Shown: one piece after another, positions 42,762 to 53,199 of the stretch | Position numbering within the stretch: the stretch's first letter is position 1 | How the letters are laid out: every line of letters begins with the position of its first letter | Origin: Gerris lacustris | Taxonomy: Eukaryota > Arthropoda > Insecta > Hemiptera > Gerridae | Assembly: GCA_951217055.1 (NCBI GenBank) | Contig: OX578281.1 | Location: forward strand, 33,347,036 to 33,411,035 | Direction of reading: 5' to 3' | Length of the DNA: 64,000 nt | Notes under the pieces: generated by a model | The model's input: only the letters and a program-made list of their open reading frames with translations | Told to the model about the DNA's origin: nothing | Database searches by the model: none | Program-made: the position numbers and the translations under genes

Positions 42762-45700
42762 TCAATTTTCTGAATCAGGAAGGGGGCAAATCTTCGCGAT
42801 CGAGCGCTTCCAAATTCCTGAAGACGTTTTCACACTGACGACGCGGACTAAGCCATCTTGTCCTGGAAATAATTGTTCGATTCTACCCAAGTTCCATTTG
42901 AGAGGGGGTAGGTTGTCATCCTTGATAAGAACAATAGTGCCAACCTTAAGGTTCGGTGAATTGACGTTCCACTTCAAGCGAGTCTGGAGGCCGGAAAGGT
43001 ACTCCTTGGACCATCGTGACCAAATGTGTTGGCTCATCTGCTGTGTAAGTTGCCATCGTGATAATAAGTTGACCTTAAGCGGGCGCAAATCTGGTTCTAG
43101 CGGACTACTAAGGGTTTCACCTATAAGGAAGTGGCTAGGAGTTAAGGGTTGGGGATCAGAAGGGTCATTGGATAATAAGGTAAGAGGCCGAGAATTTAAA
43201 CATGATTCTATATTCACTAAGACAGTATATAACTCATCGAAAGTTAAGACAAGATTTCCTACAACTCGTTTAAGATGATGTTTCATTGATTTAACGGCCG
43301 ATTCCCACAAACCGCCATGATGAGGCGATTTTGGAGGGATATAATGCCACACAGTATTGTCCTGGGTTAAAAATTTATTGATACTTTCTTTATGAATCTC
43401 ATTTTTGAATAATTGCCGTAGTTCGCCGAGTTCTCGCTGAGCACCCTTAAAATTCGTGGCATTATCACTGTACAGGTGGAGACATTTTCCCCTCCTTCCA
43501 GTGAATCGTTGTAATGCTGCTATAAATGCAGCCGAGGTTAAGTCAGACACGAGTTCAATGTGAACTGCTTTCGTGGCAAAACAAACGAATATTGCAGCGT
43601 ATGATTTAACCTTGATTTTACTCCTTTTACCTCCTTGGCGGAGCATAAAGGGACCACAAAAATCGACCCCCGCGTGCACAAAAGGTCGTGCAGGCTCTAC
43701 TCTGTGTCGAGGAAGTGAACCCATTAGTTGGGATGATTCGATAGGCCGATTCTTGAAACAAGTGATGCACTTATGATATGTTCGACGAGCAATGTCTCTC
43801 CCTCTGAGAGGCCAGAATTTTTGCCGAACTGATGCCAAAAGAGATTGTGGCCCTGCGTGTAACAAACGAAGATGTTCACTTCCAAATATTAATTTTGTGA
43901 GAGGGTGTTCTGCGGGAATTAACATGGCGTATTTGTGATCGTATTTGATAGAAGCATGGATGAGTCTACCGCCCACCCTGAGCACATTATCTTCATCGAG
44001 GAATGGATGCAAACGAAAAAGTTTACTCCTTTTGTTGATCGGACGATTCCTTTTAAGATCCTCGATTTCGTTCGAGAATGATTCTTCTTGTGATTTCCTA
44101 ACCCAGTAGGTTAACGAATATTGTAAATCCAAGGGTGATATGGGGCCATGTTTGCGCTTTTCTTTTTCAACTCGAGCGTTATGTATAAATCGGAAAACGT
44201 AACTGAAAATCCTTATAAACTTTGTAAACGAAGAGTATAATTCAAAATAAGATATAACCCCATTAGCTGTAGAAGACGACATTGCAACTACTGAAGTAGC
44301 TTCACGAGACTCAGGTAAATTTTCGGTAGGAATATTCACGGGATCATTGGGCCAATGACCACTGTCTTGAGGAGTACAAAGCCATGTAGGCCCGTGCCAC
44401 CATAAAGAGGTATTTATCAGGTCGGACACGTTTAATCCTCTAGATAAGATATCGGCTGGGTTGTCATTTGTTGGAACATGCTTCCAGCAGCTGACGTCTG
44501 TCAATTGGTGTATTTGAGAAATACGATTTCCTACAAATACATTTAATTTATTTGATGTCCGTAACCAACCTAATACGATAGTCGAATCGGTCCACAATGT
44601 GTACCGATCAATTTTGAGGTTAAGTATCTTAATAGTTTTATCATATAATTCTGCTAGTAAAAAAGTTCCACATAGCTCTAAACGTGGAATGGAGAGTTGC
44701 TTAGCGGGCGCGACTCTGCTTTTAGCACACACAAGTTTGCACGTGAAGGAACCATCTGGGTTATGAGAACGAAGGTAGAGACAAGCTCCATATGCATCTT
44801 GCGAAGCATCGGAGAATCCGTGTATTTCAACTGACTGAGTAGGGTAAAAGGACATTATCCATCGAGGAATTGCAATTTTATTCAGATGCTGTAGCTGAGA
44901 GCAAAATTTTCGCCATTCTTGCTGGAGATCATTAGGTAAGGATTCATCCCAGTTTACCTTTTGAGCCCATGTCTTTTGCATAAATATTTTAGCTCGAATT
45001 ACAATTGGACTTATCAAAACGAGGGGATCAAAAATTCGTGCTATTTCTGAAAGGACAGAACGCTTAGTAATTGATTTATTTTCATCAGGGAGTCCTACTA
45101 AATAAGTAAAACAATCCTCCTTAGGGCACCATCGCAGTCCTAAGGCCTTCACAACCCCATTCGAGTTAAAATCGTGAGTGGAAATTAATGATTCTTTGTG
45201 CTCTTCAGGAATTCCACTTAAAAGTTCTTCTGAGTTTGAAGACCATTTGCGTAGCTCCATACAGCCGCGCTTCAATAACTCTATTATTTGACGTTGAATT
45301 TCGAGGGCATCATCCAACGTGTTACTGCCCGTTAGGAGATCGTCGATATAAAAATCTCTCTGCGCGATTAGTGAACCTAATCCTAAGTCCCTTTTCTCAT
45401 CTTCCGCGAGTTTCTTAATACAGCGAGTAGCTAAGAACGATGCAGACGTGGTACCGTATGTAAGCGTTTTGAGTACAAATTCCTTTACAGGACCGTCGTT
45501 ATTATCGTACCAAAATATTCTATGTAGATTTTCTTGTTCAGGATCCAATCTAATCTGGCGGTACATTTTTGTTATATCAGCCATTAACACAAATTGGTGA
45601 GTTCTTAATCGCGTGAGAATCGAGAATAGGTCTTGCTGGATCATAGGACCAGCAATCATTAGCTCGTTAAGGGAGACTCCTGAAGTAGTCTTACATGAAG

Positions 45701-48089
45701 CGTCGAAAACAACCCTTAATTTCGTGGTTGAGCTTTCTTCCTTATGAACCGCGTGGTGAGGTAGGTAATGAATCAGGATTTGAGGATCGATATCATTAGG
45801 AGCTGGTTCCATGTGACCAAGCTCAAGGTAGTCATTCATGAATTCGTGATACCGAATTTTATCGAGAGGGTTATTCCCTAGTTTTCGCGTAACACTGTAA
45901 AGACGTCTGAGAGCAGAATTTCGAGAATCACCAAGCATTTTGAGTGGTTTTTTAAAAGGTAAGGTCACTACGAAACGACCTGTCACATCACGTTTGATTG
46001 TCTTGACGAAGTGGTCTTCACACTCCTGCTCCTCTTTCGTGAAGTCATTGGCGCGTGAGCAATCTTCGAGCTCCCAGAATTTCCTGATTTCCTTGTCTAG
46101 GTTATCAGTATTGCACATTGTGTTGAGATGACATAAGTTTGAGGAAATCGTGGAAGGTTTGGGAATGGAAGCACATTTACCAGTCACCAACCAACCAAAA
46201 ACCGTGTTCTGAAGATATGTTTTTTGATTAGCAAGTCTCATATGGCCTACACGCAAGGCCTCGAAGAAAATCTCCGCTCCAAGCAGTAGATCTATTTCAC
46301 CAGGCGTACAAAATGTTGGGTCTGCCAACGAGATTGAGTTAGGAATATTCATGTTTGATATGTTTAAGTTAAAAGTGGGAACTGGTTTTGTAATGGATGG
46401 CAAAACGAAAAATGATAAGGATCGTTTAAAATTATTAGCTCTTGAACTAACATCGAGATGCAGGAAACTTGATACCTTATTAGTTGACTGACATATGCCT
46501 GATATCTCAGTTTGTATGGGCCCTGGCTCAAACCCAAGCTTTTTACAGAAGGAATCCGAGACGAAGTTAGCCTGAGAACCAGAGTCCAACAAGACTCTAG
46601 CAAACTGATGTCCATTTCGAGAATCTCTGACCCTAATTATAGCAGTAGATAAAAGGATCGTAGATGGATCATATTGGGTTACGTTACGCTCATCGAAAGT
46701 TTGGGAGGACATACAAGAAATATTAGTATTCGTGGTACCAGAATTTGGCATACTGCTGGTCGATGAAGATTGATTCGAGGTGGATGAGGTCGATTCAAAG
46801 GCATTTGAACCTTTGCAGAGTAAACTGTTGTGCAAACTATCACATGATTTGCACTTTGATGATCTACAATCATTGCTACGGTGTGTTGATCGAAGGCAAT
46901 TGGTACATAGGTTCAACTGCTTCACGATATCCCACCGTTTCTGAAGAGGAAGAGCCTTGAACTTGTTGCACCAATAGATTGGATGCTTTGATTTACAATA
47001 ATAGCAAACTATGGAGAATTGAGAAACATTAGAAGTATCCCTAAAAGTATTAGTCTGTGGGCTTGGCTGAGCCGAAAATGTTCGTGAACTTGTCGGGGTG
47101 TAAGCTGGATGAGAATTTGACGGAATATACTTGTTACGAGATAATTTAGAAGATTGAGTTTGAGAAGATGAGGTTGCCTTGGTCTGTTCCAGTGCCTCTA
47201 AAACCTGGCATCTATGTAGCAAGAAAGTGTGCAAATCCGAAAATGTGGGAAGACTATCCGATGAAAGCGAATTTTCCCAGGCTCTGACTGTATAATGGTC
47301 TAGTTTTGTTGAAACGATTATATGAATTAGCAGAGCATCCCACGAATCCGTTGGAAGTTTAAAAACTTTAAGGGCTTCCAGATGCTTAACCGAGCTGTCG
47401 GTGATAATGCGTAATGCCTTAGCCGATTCCTTATTGGCCTTAGGGATGTCAAGCAAAGATTGAAGATGTCGGGATATTATTAATCTTTTGTTTTCAAATC
47501 GAGAAGTAAGTGCTGACCAAGCTACCGCATAATTATCCTCTGTTGTTTCCAAGTTTTGAATGCAGCTTGCAGCATCCCCTTTAAGAAGAGATTTTAATCT
47601 TTGAAGTTTTTCAACGTTTGATAGCTCCTTGCGGTTGTGGACAACCGAAAGCCATATATCTCTGAAAGACAACCAGTCTTCATAATTACCGCTGAAAGTA
47701 TCGATTTGAATAGGCTGGAGTTTGACTCCTGTTGAATTACATTTGTTATTACTACAATTAAGGGATATATTATTTGAGATTGTTTGAGTTTCCGAGGATT
47801 CAATAAAGGTCTGAATTGTATTGGCAATATCATAATACGAGTCCTCAAATTCTTCTCTGAACACGTCATGCTCAGGATTTTCGGGAGAAAGCAATTCGAT
47901 TTTTGTTTGAATATCGTTAAAGTCTGACCAACATTTTTCGAGTTTTGGTAGTCGTATTTTGACTTGAATGAGTGTTTTATGATCTTTACTGAGAAAAGAT
48001 TTAATGCGTGCGATTTGGTTGCATATCGATGTGCGCTGTTGCATAAGCTCATAAAGTTTAGTATCACCTTGTTGTGCTTTCTTAGGCAT
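42762..48089 (-). CDS. BEL/Pao gag-pol polyprotein
   Basis: 1775 codons, uninterrupted. In order: a coiled-coil-like N-terminus; a DUF1759 gag region from about residue 124 (IDTFSGNYEDWLSF); three zinc knuckles at about 360-430 (CYYC..H....C, CTNC....H....C, CKSC...H....C); an A17-type aspartic protease with LLDSGSQANF at about 500; reverse transcriptase with MADITKMYRQIRL and the active site YIDDLLTG at about 913; RNase H with GFSDAS at about 1091 and TDSTIVLGWL; an integrase zinc-binding H2C2 region at about 1390-1420, then a DDE core with VDFCGP (about 1475), YSDNATNF (about 1541) and the SPHHGGLWE motif (about 1592); and a DUF5641 C-terminus. All catalytic motifs are present. This set and order are specific to BEL/Pao. 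The start at 48089 is the first ATG of the frame. Confidence 0.97.
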   Translation of the reverse strand: MPKKAQQGDTKLYELMQQRTSICNQIARIKSFLSKDHKTLIQVKIRLPKLEKCWSDFNDIQTKIELLSPENPEHDVFREEFEDSYYDIANTIQTFIESSETQTISNNISLNCSNNKCNSTGVKLQPIQIDTFSGNYEDWLSFRDIWLSVVHNRKELSNVEKLQRLKSLLKGDAASCIQNLETTEDNYAVAWSALTSRFENKRLIISRHLQSLLDIPKANKESAKALRIITDSSVKHLEALKVFKLPTDSWDALLIHIIVSTKLDHYTVRAWENSLSSDSLPTFSDLHTFLLHRCQVLEALEQTKATSSSQTQSSKLSRNKYIPSNSHPAYTPTSSRTFSAQPSPQTNTFRDTSNVSQFSIVCYYCKSKHPIYWCNKFKALPLQKRWDIVKQLNLCTNCLRSTHRSNDCRSSKCKSCDSLHNSLLCKGSNAFESTSSTSNQSSSTSSMPNSGTTNTNISCMSSQTFDERNVTQYDPSTILLSTAIIRVRDSRNGHQFARVLLDSGSQANFVSDSFCKKLGFEPGPIQTEISGICQSTNKVSSFLHLDVSSRANNFKRSLSFFVLPSITKPVPTFNLNISNMNIPNSISLADPTFCTPGEIDLLLGAEIFFEALRVGHMRLANQKTYLQNTVFGWLVTGKCASIPKPSTISSNLCHLNTMCNTDNLDKEIRKFWELEDCSRANDFTKEEQECEDHFVKTIKRDVTGRFVVTLPFKKPLKMLGDSRNSALRRLYSVTRKLGNNPLDKIRYHEFMNDYLELGHMEPAPNDIDPQILIHYLPHHAVHKEESSTTKLRVVFDASCKTTSGVSLNELMIAGPMIQQDLFSILTRLRTHQFVLMADITKMYRQIRLDPEQENLHRIFWYDNNDGPVKEFVLKTLTYGTTSASFLATRCIKKLAEDEKRDLGLGSLIAQRDFYIDDLLTGSNTLDDALEIQRQIIELLKRGCMELRKWSSNSEELLSGIPEEHKESLISTHDFNSNGVVKALGLRWCPKEDCFTYLVGLPDENKSITKRSVLSEIARIFDPLVLISPIVIRAKIFMQKTWAQKVNWDESLPNDLQQEWRKFCSQLQHLNKIAIPRWIMSFYPTQSVEIHGFSDASQDAYGACLYLRSHNPDGSFTCKLVCAKSRVAPAKQLSIPRLELCGTFLLAELYDKTIKILNLKIDRYTLWTDSTIVLGWLRTSNKLNVFVGNRISQIHQLTDVSCWKHVPTNDNPADILSRGLNVSDLINTSLWWHGPTWLCTPQDSGHWPNDPVNIPTENLPESREATSVVAMSSSTANGVISYFELYSSFTKFIRIFSYVFRFIHNARVEKEKRKHGPISPLDLQYSLTYWVRKSQEESFSNEIEDLKRNRPINKRSKLFRLHPFLDEDNVLRVGGRLIHASIKYDHKYAMLIPAEHPLTKLIFGSEHLRLLHAGPQSLLASVRQKFWPLRGRDIARRTYHKCITCFKNRPIESSQLMGSLPRHRVEPARPFVHAGVDFCGPFMLRQGGKRSKIKVKSYAAIFVCFATKAVHIELVSDLTSAAFIAALQRFTGRRGKCLHLYSDNATNFKGAQRELGELRQLFKNEIHKESINKFLTQDNTVWHYIPPKSPHHGGLWESAVKSMKHHLKRVVGNLVLTFDELYTVLVNIESCLNSRPLTLLSNDPSDPQPLTPSHFLIGETLSSPLEPDLRPLKVNLLSRWQLTQQMSQHIWSRWSKEYLSGLQTRLKWNVNSPNLKVGTIVLIKDDNLPPLKWNLGRIEQLFPGQDGLVRVVSVKTSSGIWKRSIAKICPLPDSEN

Positions 48090-48850
48090 TATGAAAATTT
48101 AAATTAAAAATATCTTTGTGAACAAATTAAATAAATAAATAAAAGAAAGTTCAGAAATAAAAAATAAAAAAAGGCCGACTCGTATAATAGAGTAGAAATT
48201 AAACGTAAAATAATAATAAAAAGTGCAAAAATTATTCTGAAAATAAAAACCTAAAAGGCAAGAAAAAATAATCACACAAAAAACATAAATAAAATTATAA
48301 GGATACAAAAAGAGATAAAACGATATAGAAATCTAAAAAAAGTTAAAGGAATGTTAATCAGTATTAATCTGAATGAAGATTCGTTCTTAAAAATAATAAA
48401 ATGTAAGTAAATGATAGAGAAAATAAATGGATAAAATAATCGGAAGGTATTAAAGATAAAGAAAAGATTTTTAGGAAGGTGTCACCGTTAGTAGCGGCAA
48501 AGAACTATAAAGACTTCGAGGAATATGCTTATCAGTGGGTGTCGGGTAGAGATGAGTCGGGCCGCTATCGAGGCTCGCTGCTATGAGGGGCGAGGCAACT
48601 GCACCTGGAGTCTTTCCCGCGCGATCTTATGAATGCTCTCTTCTACACGAGAATGTCTACTGGGATCACCACACTATACTAGATTGTCACTAACACATAT
48701 GTACGAGTATACTACGAGTGATTGTCTTTGAAAATAAAATGAACGAGATAGTATGAAAATTAATAAATTAATATATTTTATGATAAAAATATTATGAACG
48801 TTGAGCGAGATGACAATTCGTGAAAATCACCCGGCACAAAAGGACCAAAA
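48090..48850 (-). other. Leader region of the BEL/Pao element
   Basis: Between the 5' LTR and the gag start. The LTR-proximal 15 or so bases begin TGG, as expected for a tRNA primer site. A GC-richer stretch (about 48480-48680) may hold packaging or structural signals. No separate gene. Confidence 0.7.
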
Positions 48851-49157
48851 TGTTTATGTATGAGTATATTGAGTATGGATCGAGTTAAGAAAAAATATCA
48901 AACACAATATGAGGTTTTGAGTAAATGTAGACTGTATTAAATAAACAAAACATAAAATGTGGAAATAAAATACTTGAGATTTGAAAAGAATGCTAGACTG
49001 TACGAGTTCGATTTCGATAGTGGACTGTTGGAGGTTTACAGAAATCAGGACGAGGGAGGGGGAATCTAAAGTCCAAAGGAGGGGAAGCGGGGACTAAACA
49101 AGCTTCAAAACGACGCCACCAGAGTAGCGCCACATTAAATGAATATAAAACTGAACA
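48851..49157 (-). repeat. 5' LTR of the BEL/Pao element
   Basis: The upstream LTR in the element's own orientation, and therefore expected to carry its promoter. It reads the same as 42333-42639. Confidence 0.95.
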
Positions 49158-49162
49158 TGCCC

Positions 49163-51526
49163 ATTATTATAAACATCATTATTCCCTCCCCCCCCCCCCC
49201 AAATTATTATTGGAAATAGATATTTCCAATTTAACCCAGGGATGTGATGAGACAGGGAGGAGGGGAGAGGGTTTATTGCAGGAGGACTAATCCTCAGCAT
49301 TTTCTGGAAAATTAGTTATTAAAAAGTCTCTAGTAGGAATAGTTAGTTTAAGTTACCAAATAGGGATTAGCTAATAATTATATTTTATTGATAATAATAA
49401 TAGTTGTGGCATCTAAAAAATTTCGATTGCAAAATATTGTGTTGCTCCTTGACGATAGTTTATAAACCTAGTTTTGGTGAAATTAAATGCCTAATATTAA
49501 CTTATCTTTTAATAGTTCCCCTACACTATTTGAGAGTTAATTTAGTTGGTATTAAATCCTTAGTGACTAAAAACAGTAAAAAGATTACTTTGAATAATAT
49601 GTTATTACTTTGATAAATATTTAATTTTAAAATGCAATTATTAAAAAGGGTTTAACTGAGATTATTATTGCTTAATCAAATTATAAATAACATGTATTAC
49701 AAATTTAATTTACAAGTTCAAATGACTTCAATTGAATTACGAGAATAGCGGATTTTAGTAAACGAGTTTAAACATGTATAAATTCCCTTCTTTTCGCTAA
49801 AGCGTTTGACACGGGTCTAAAGAATTACTGGTGTGAAGATCAAAGAAAATTTAATGCTCTACGAGTAAAATTATGTTAAAGATATTTGTTTTATATTTTT
49901 TAGGTTAATTGGAAATGACTTGTTCCAAATTTTATTATATTTTCTTCCTCCTCTTGCACTTTATTGAATTAATTTTTCATTTATCGTAAAAATAGAAAGG
50001 CTAGAGTTAAAAAAAAGAAGGGAACATGAAATAAAAAAAATCTCTTGTGAAGCAAAAATAATATTGAACAATAGTTAATATAAACAATAAATAAAATATT
50101 AATAATTAACAATCTATATATATAAAAGACAAATACCACTCACTCATGTATCCATCACCGTGTATCCAGAACTAGAGTTGGATGGCCTAAAATTTTGCAT
50201 GGGGTTTCCCCTTGCTGTAGGTGCTCGCTAACAAACAGTTTTACGATTTTTTTGGTTTTTACGACAAAAATTTATATGCGGCAAGATGGTGGACGCAATT
50301 GTTTTTTTTTAGGCTTACTGCCAATGAACGGTAAGTCGTATCGAAAAACAGATTGCACCAGTAACATCTGGTTTTAAAATACCTACAACTTAAGTCCTAT
50401 GACTGTTAGTCGTACCTCTATCGGTTCTACCTTAGAAAGAGCTAAATTTAATGTATTATTTTTAAATTTTTGACTTTAAGCTCTTATGGCGTCCTCAATT
50501 GAGGGTCAATTTAATTCCTGATAGGGACGCTTAAATTTTATACTTATGCTCTTTAAATCGAGTATTTTACTGAGAAAAATGGTATTTATATAGAACAAAC
50601 AAATTTAGAAGTAAATAAATATCTTTACATTTACTTTTTAAGAAATAATTATTTAAAAAATATAAAATATATAGTATTTATGTAATATATTAAATATATT
50701 ATATTTATATTATACTTTTATTGTTTAAAATAAGTATGAAAAAAAACAAATATTGAATAATAAAGTTTGTTTTATTTACATTATTTCGCAGGGTTAAAGA
50801 TAAATAAATATGTATATGTTGGTTTTCGCATAAACACACCTTGTAACTTGGATGCAAACAATAATCCTACTCCTTCCACTTTCCGTATTTAGTATAGCGT
50901 CAGCAGCCGAATGGTCCACATATCCTGTAATCTTTTTAACTACCAATATTTATTTAGGTACAATTTCATTTTCATATGAAAATGAAAAAACAAAGTAGTA
51001 GTTAGTTAATATTAACTAATTATGTGTGTATTATTACTGTTATTTGATGTGTTTATTATCATATAATTATTATAGAATTATTTTTTAATAGGTTCTTGAA
51101 AGCGATATTAAATAAATGCTATAAATAGTGTCTTAGTTTATTTAAATTAGTGTTTTATTTTTTAGGATAATGTTATGGTCAAGTTGTAGATGTTAAAATG
51201 ATAATCAATGTGACAAATTATTTGACAATATAATATACATTTTTATGTGATATATTTTAATATACATATAATTAAGTATAATTATTTCACCTCAATTTTA
51301 ACTGCTAATGCTTCAAATAATTTAGAGTACTAATTAATAACATAATGCGTTGATGTTCTATCTTCTATTTCACCTTAATTCAAATTTAACTCGAAACGTG
51401 GGTGCAATTAATTAATATTTATCTTATGTGTTATGCTCAAGTCATATCTAATTAATCGAAAATTACATTATAACGACTATATCTATTACATTTTACAGTG
51501 TTAATCTAGTTTTAACTTTTTTTACC
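49163..51526. other. Intergenic, nothing recognised
   Basis: A C-run (about 49189-49200) lies just beyond the LTR element. 50112-50390 (starting ATCTATATATATAAAAGACA) has the look of a dispersed element but has no partner in this window. The remainder is AT-rich. Confidence 0.4.
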
Positions 51527-51962
51527 ATTTTGGTAGTATTCATACTACAGAAAGATTAAATTTTAATTTAAATCAAATTATAATTATTATTAACTACGGG
51601 AAACAGACAGAGAAAAATACACTCCAGCGCCGGGATTTGAACCACGGGCCTCTATATTTCCAGTATAGCGCTCTACCAACTAAGCTACGCAGGAGAATGA
51701 GTTTCTCTGACGTTAATGATACCTTGTCCCGGATTTAAGCTTTCAATTTTCCACATAAGTCTTAGAAGTCAACATTAATGACATAGAACTAGACCGAGAA
51801 ATAACGCTTATAATTATAAAGTACCCAATTAGTACCTGTACCTAGTACAATCAATTAGAATTTCATATAGAGGCCCGTGGTTCAAATCCCGGCGCTGGAG
51901 TGTATTTTTCTCTGTCTGTTTCCCGTACTTAATAATAATTATAATTTGATTTAAATTAAAAT
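51527..51962. mobile_element. MITE with long inverted arms, carrying a tRNA-like sequence (second copy)
   Basis: The left arm begins TTTTGGTAGTATTCATACTA and runs through TTTAAATCAAATTATAATTA, ACTACGGGAAACAGACAGAG and the tRNA-like 3' half. The right arm (about 51871-51962) is its inverse, truncated at the outer end. The middle (CCTTGTCCCGGATTTAAGCT and GAAATAACGCTTATAATTAT) matches the element at 25565-25990, so the two are copies of one family. Confidence 0.8.
51622..51695 (-). tRNA. tRNA-like sequence inside a MITE, probably not functional
   Basis: On the - strand the acceptor stem TCCTGCG/CGCTGGA has one mismatch; the D arm GCTT AGTTGGTA GAGC, anticodon stem CTATA/TATAG with loop CTGGAAA and B box GGTTCAAATCC are intact. 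The T stem has the same two mismatches as the other copy. It is better preserved than that at 25628-25701 and might still bind polymerase III factors. Confidence 0.5.
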
Positions 51963-53090
51963 CTTGTTTTAACTTGCATCTATAAAAGTTTAATTAGATT
52001 ATTATTATTGTATTATAAATTTATGAGCATTAAGCATAAAGCAATTGCATTTATTAAATAATATTTTGATGCCATGATTTATATAAATTATTATAGAACT
52101 CGTTTACGAAAAATGAAATTATTTATAGAATGTTATTACTACTAATTAATTAACATTAACAAACAACAACTAAAGTTTAAACCTGTGTATTTAGAATATT
52201 GGATTGGGTTTTTTACAACCCATAGTCACATGTTCATAGCTTAGATGGGTGACCACAGAACTGGGTTTAATTCACGGACCAAGCCTCCCACACGCTGTTT
52301 ACCCATCATCACTTTAAAATAAATGTGTACCTGCTTATGTGAAGATTTATTCAGCTGAATCATCCATTGCATTATACATTTGCGTCCTCTGGCAGTCCTC
52401 TGGCAGGCATAGACCCTCCACGAGCTGTTACGCCACAGCGTTAGTGTTTTAGCACACAAAGTAGATAGGAAACAAAATAAATTATTCTGAATCATAATAT
52501 GGTAATACAAATTGTTCTAGAGATCATATTTAAGAACTTTGCCTTCAGCATATATGCTACTAGAATTAAACTCAATTTAATGGTACAACTGACCATTAAA
52601 TTGAGTTGAAATTCGTGTTGCAATCATATACTTCCAACTGAAAGCCTTGTTTAGTTGGAATCATTCATTCTGATATGATGCTGACATTTATGTTGATGAT
52701 CGAATCAAGAAGTTATTCTGTTTAGCCGATTCCTCCGTAATTTAATGATCTAATGTGGGTAATCAGGACCTAAATGGAATCACGACTCAATAGTAAAAAA
52801 GAAAAAAAAACTAACCTACTTCTGCGAATAAAATATATAGTTGAAGAATACATCTAAAACCGAGAATAGGTTTTCACTTATCTTGATTCACGGGGATAGA
52901 TTTTACTATCACTTACAATAAACAGGTCTGACATATTTCCAATAAATCTTACTTATACTTTCCAAAACATGTAAATAAAACTCTATCTACTTACTCGGCA
53001 GACGGCTATGCCTTGCCGTAATTACTTTTATACAACTTCTTGTAATTATATAATTTAATAAATAAAAGTATTTTGAATGAATGAACATAC
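51963..53090. other. Intergenic with a SINE fragment
   Basis: Apart from the SINE-like piece at 52234-52440 and a short ATTAAATTGAGTT inverted pair near 52568-52608, nothing is recognised. Confidence 0.4.
52234..52440 (+). repeat. Diverged SINE fragment related to 19334-19720
   Basis: It has a 5S-like TTAGATGGGTGACCACAGAA, then a B-box-like CTGGGTTTAATTCACGGACC, then a body with CTGTTTACCCATCATCACTTT, alignable to 19400-19490. The head upstream of the 5S-like part is missing or too diverged. No tail or target duplication was found. Confidence 0.55.
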
Positions 53091-53199
53091 TACTCCACCA
53101 TCTTTTCCTCATATATCATAGTCAAGCTTTTTCCCTCTGACATTAAGGATCGTATTTATACTTCTATATCATCCACCTCATGACCTCTAGGATATTACG
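53091..53199 (-). pseudogene. Relict GMC oxidoreductase exon
   Basis: On the - strand this aligns base by base with the intact GMC exon at 63656-63818, sharing CCTAGAGGTCATG, AGTATAAAT, AGAGGGAA/AAAGCTTGAC and GATGGWG. It encodes the remains of the YPRGH...GGSS...[11 protein letters not shown] segment but has in-frame stops and small gaps. No other exon of the copy was found nearby, so it is a fragment of a lost duplicate. Confidence 0.75.

Larger units (their letters stand above)
42328..49162 (-). mobile_element. Complete BEL/Pao LTR retrotransposon
   Basis: Target-site duplication TGCCC flanks it at 42328-42332 and 49158-49162. The element proper is 42333-49157 (6825 bp), with 307-bp LTRs that begin TG and end CA. 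On the - strand the order is 5' LTR (48851-49157), primer site beginning TGGTCCTTTTGTGCC just inside (about 48847-48833), a long leader, one gag-pol frame (42762-48089), a purine-rich tract AAGGTGGGCGGTA before the 3' LTR, and the 3' LTR (42333-42639). No envelope-like frame exists. Identical LTRs and an open frame indicate a recent insertion that may still be mobile. Confidence 0.95.

Noticed and set aside
43573..47000. Several + and - strand ORFs inside the LTR element
   Set aside because: Shadow frames of the 1775-codon gag-pol gene.
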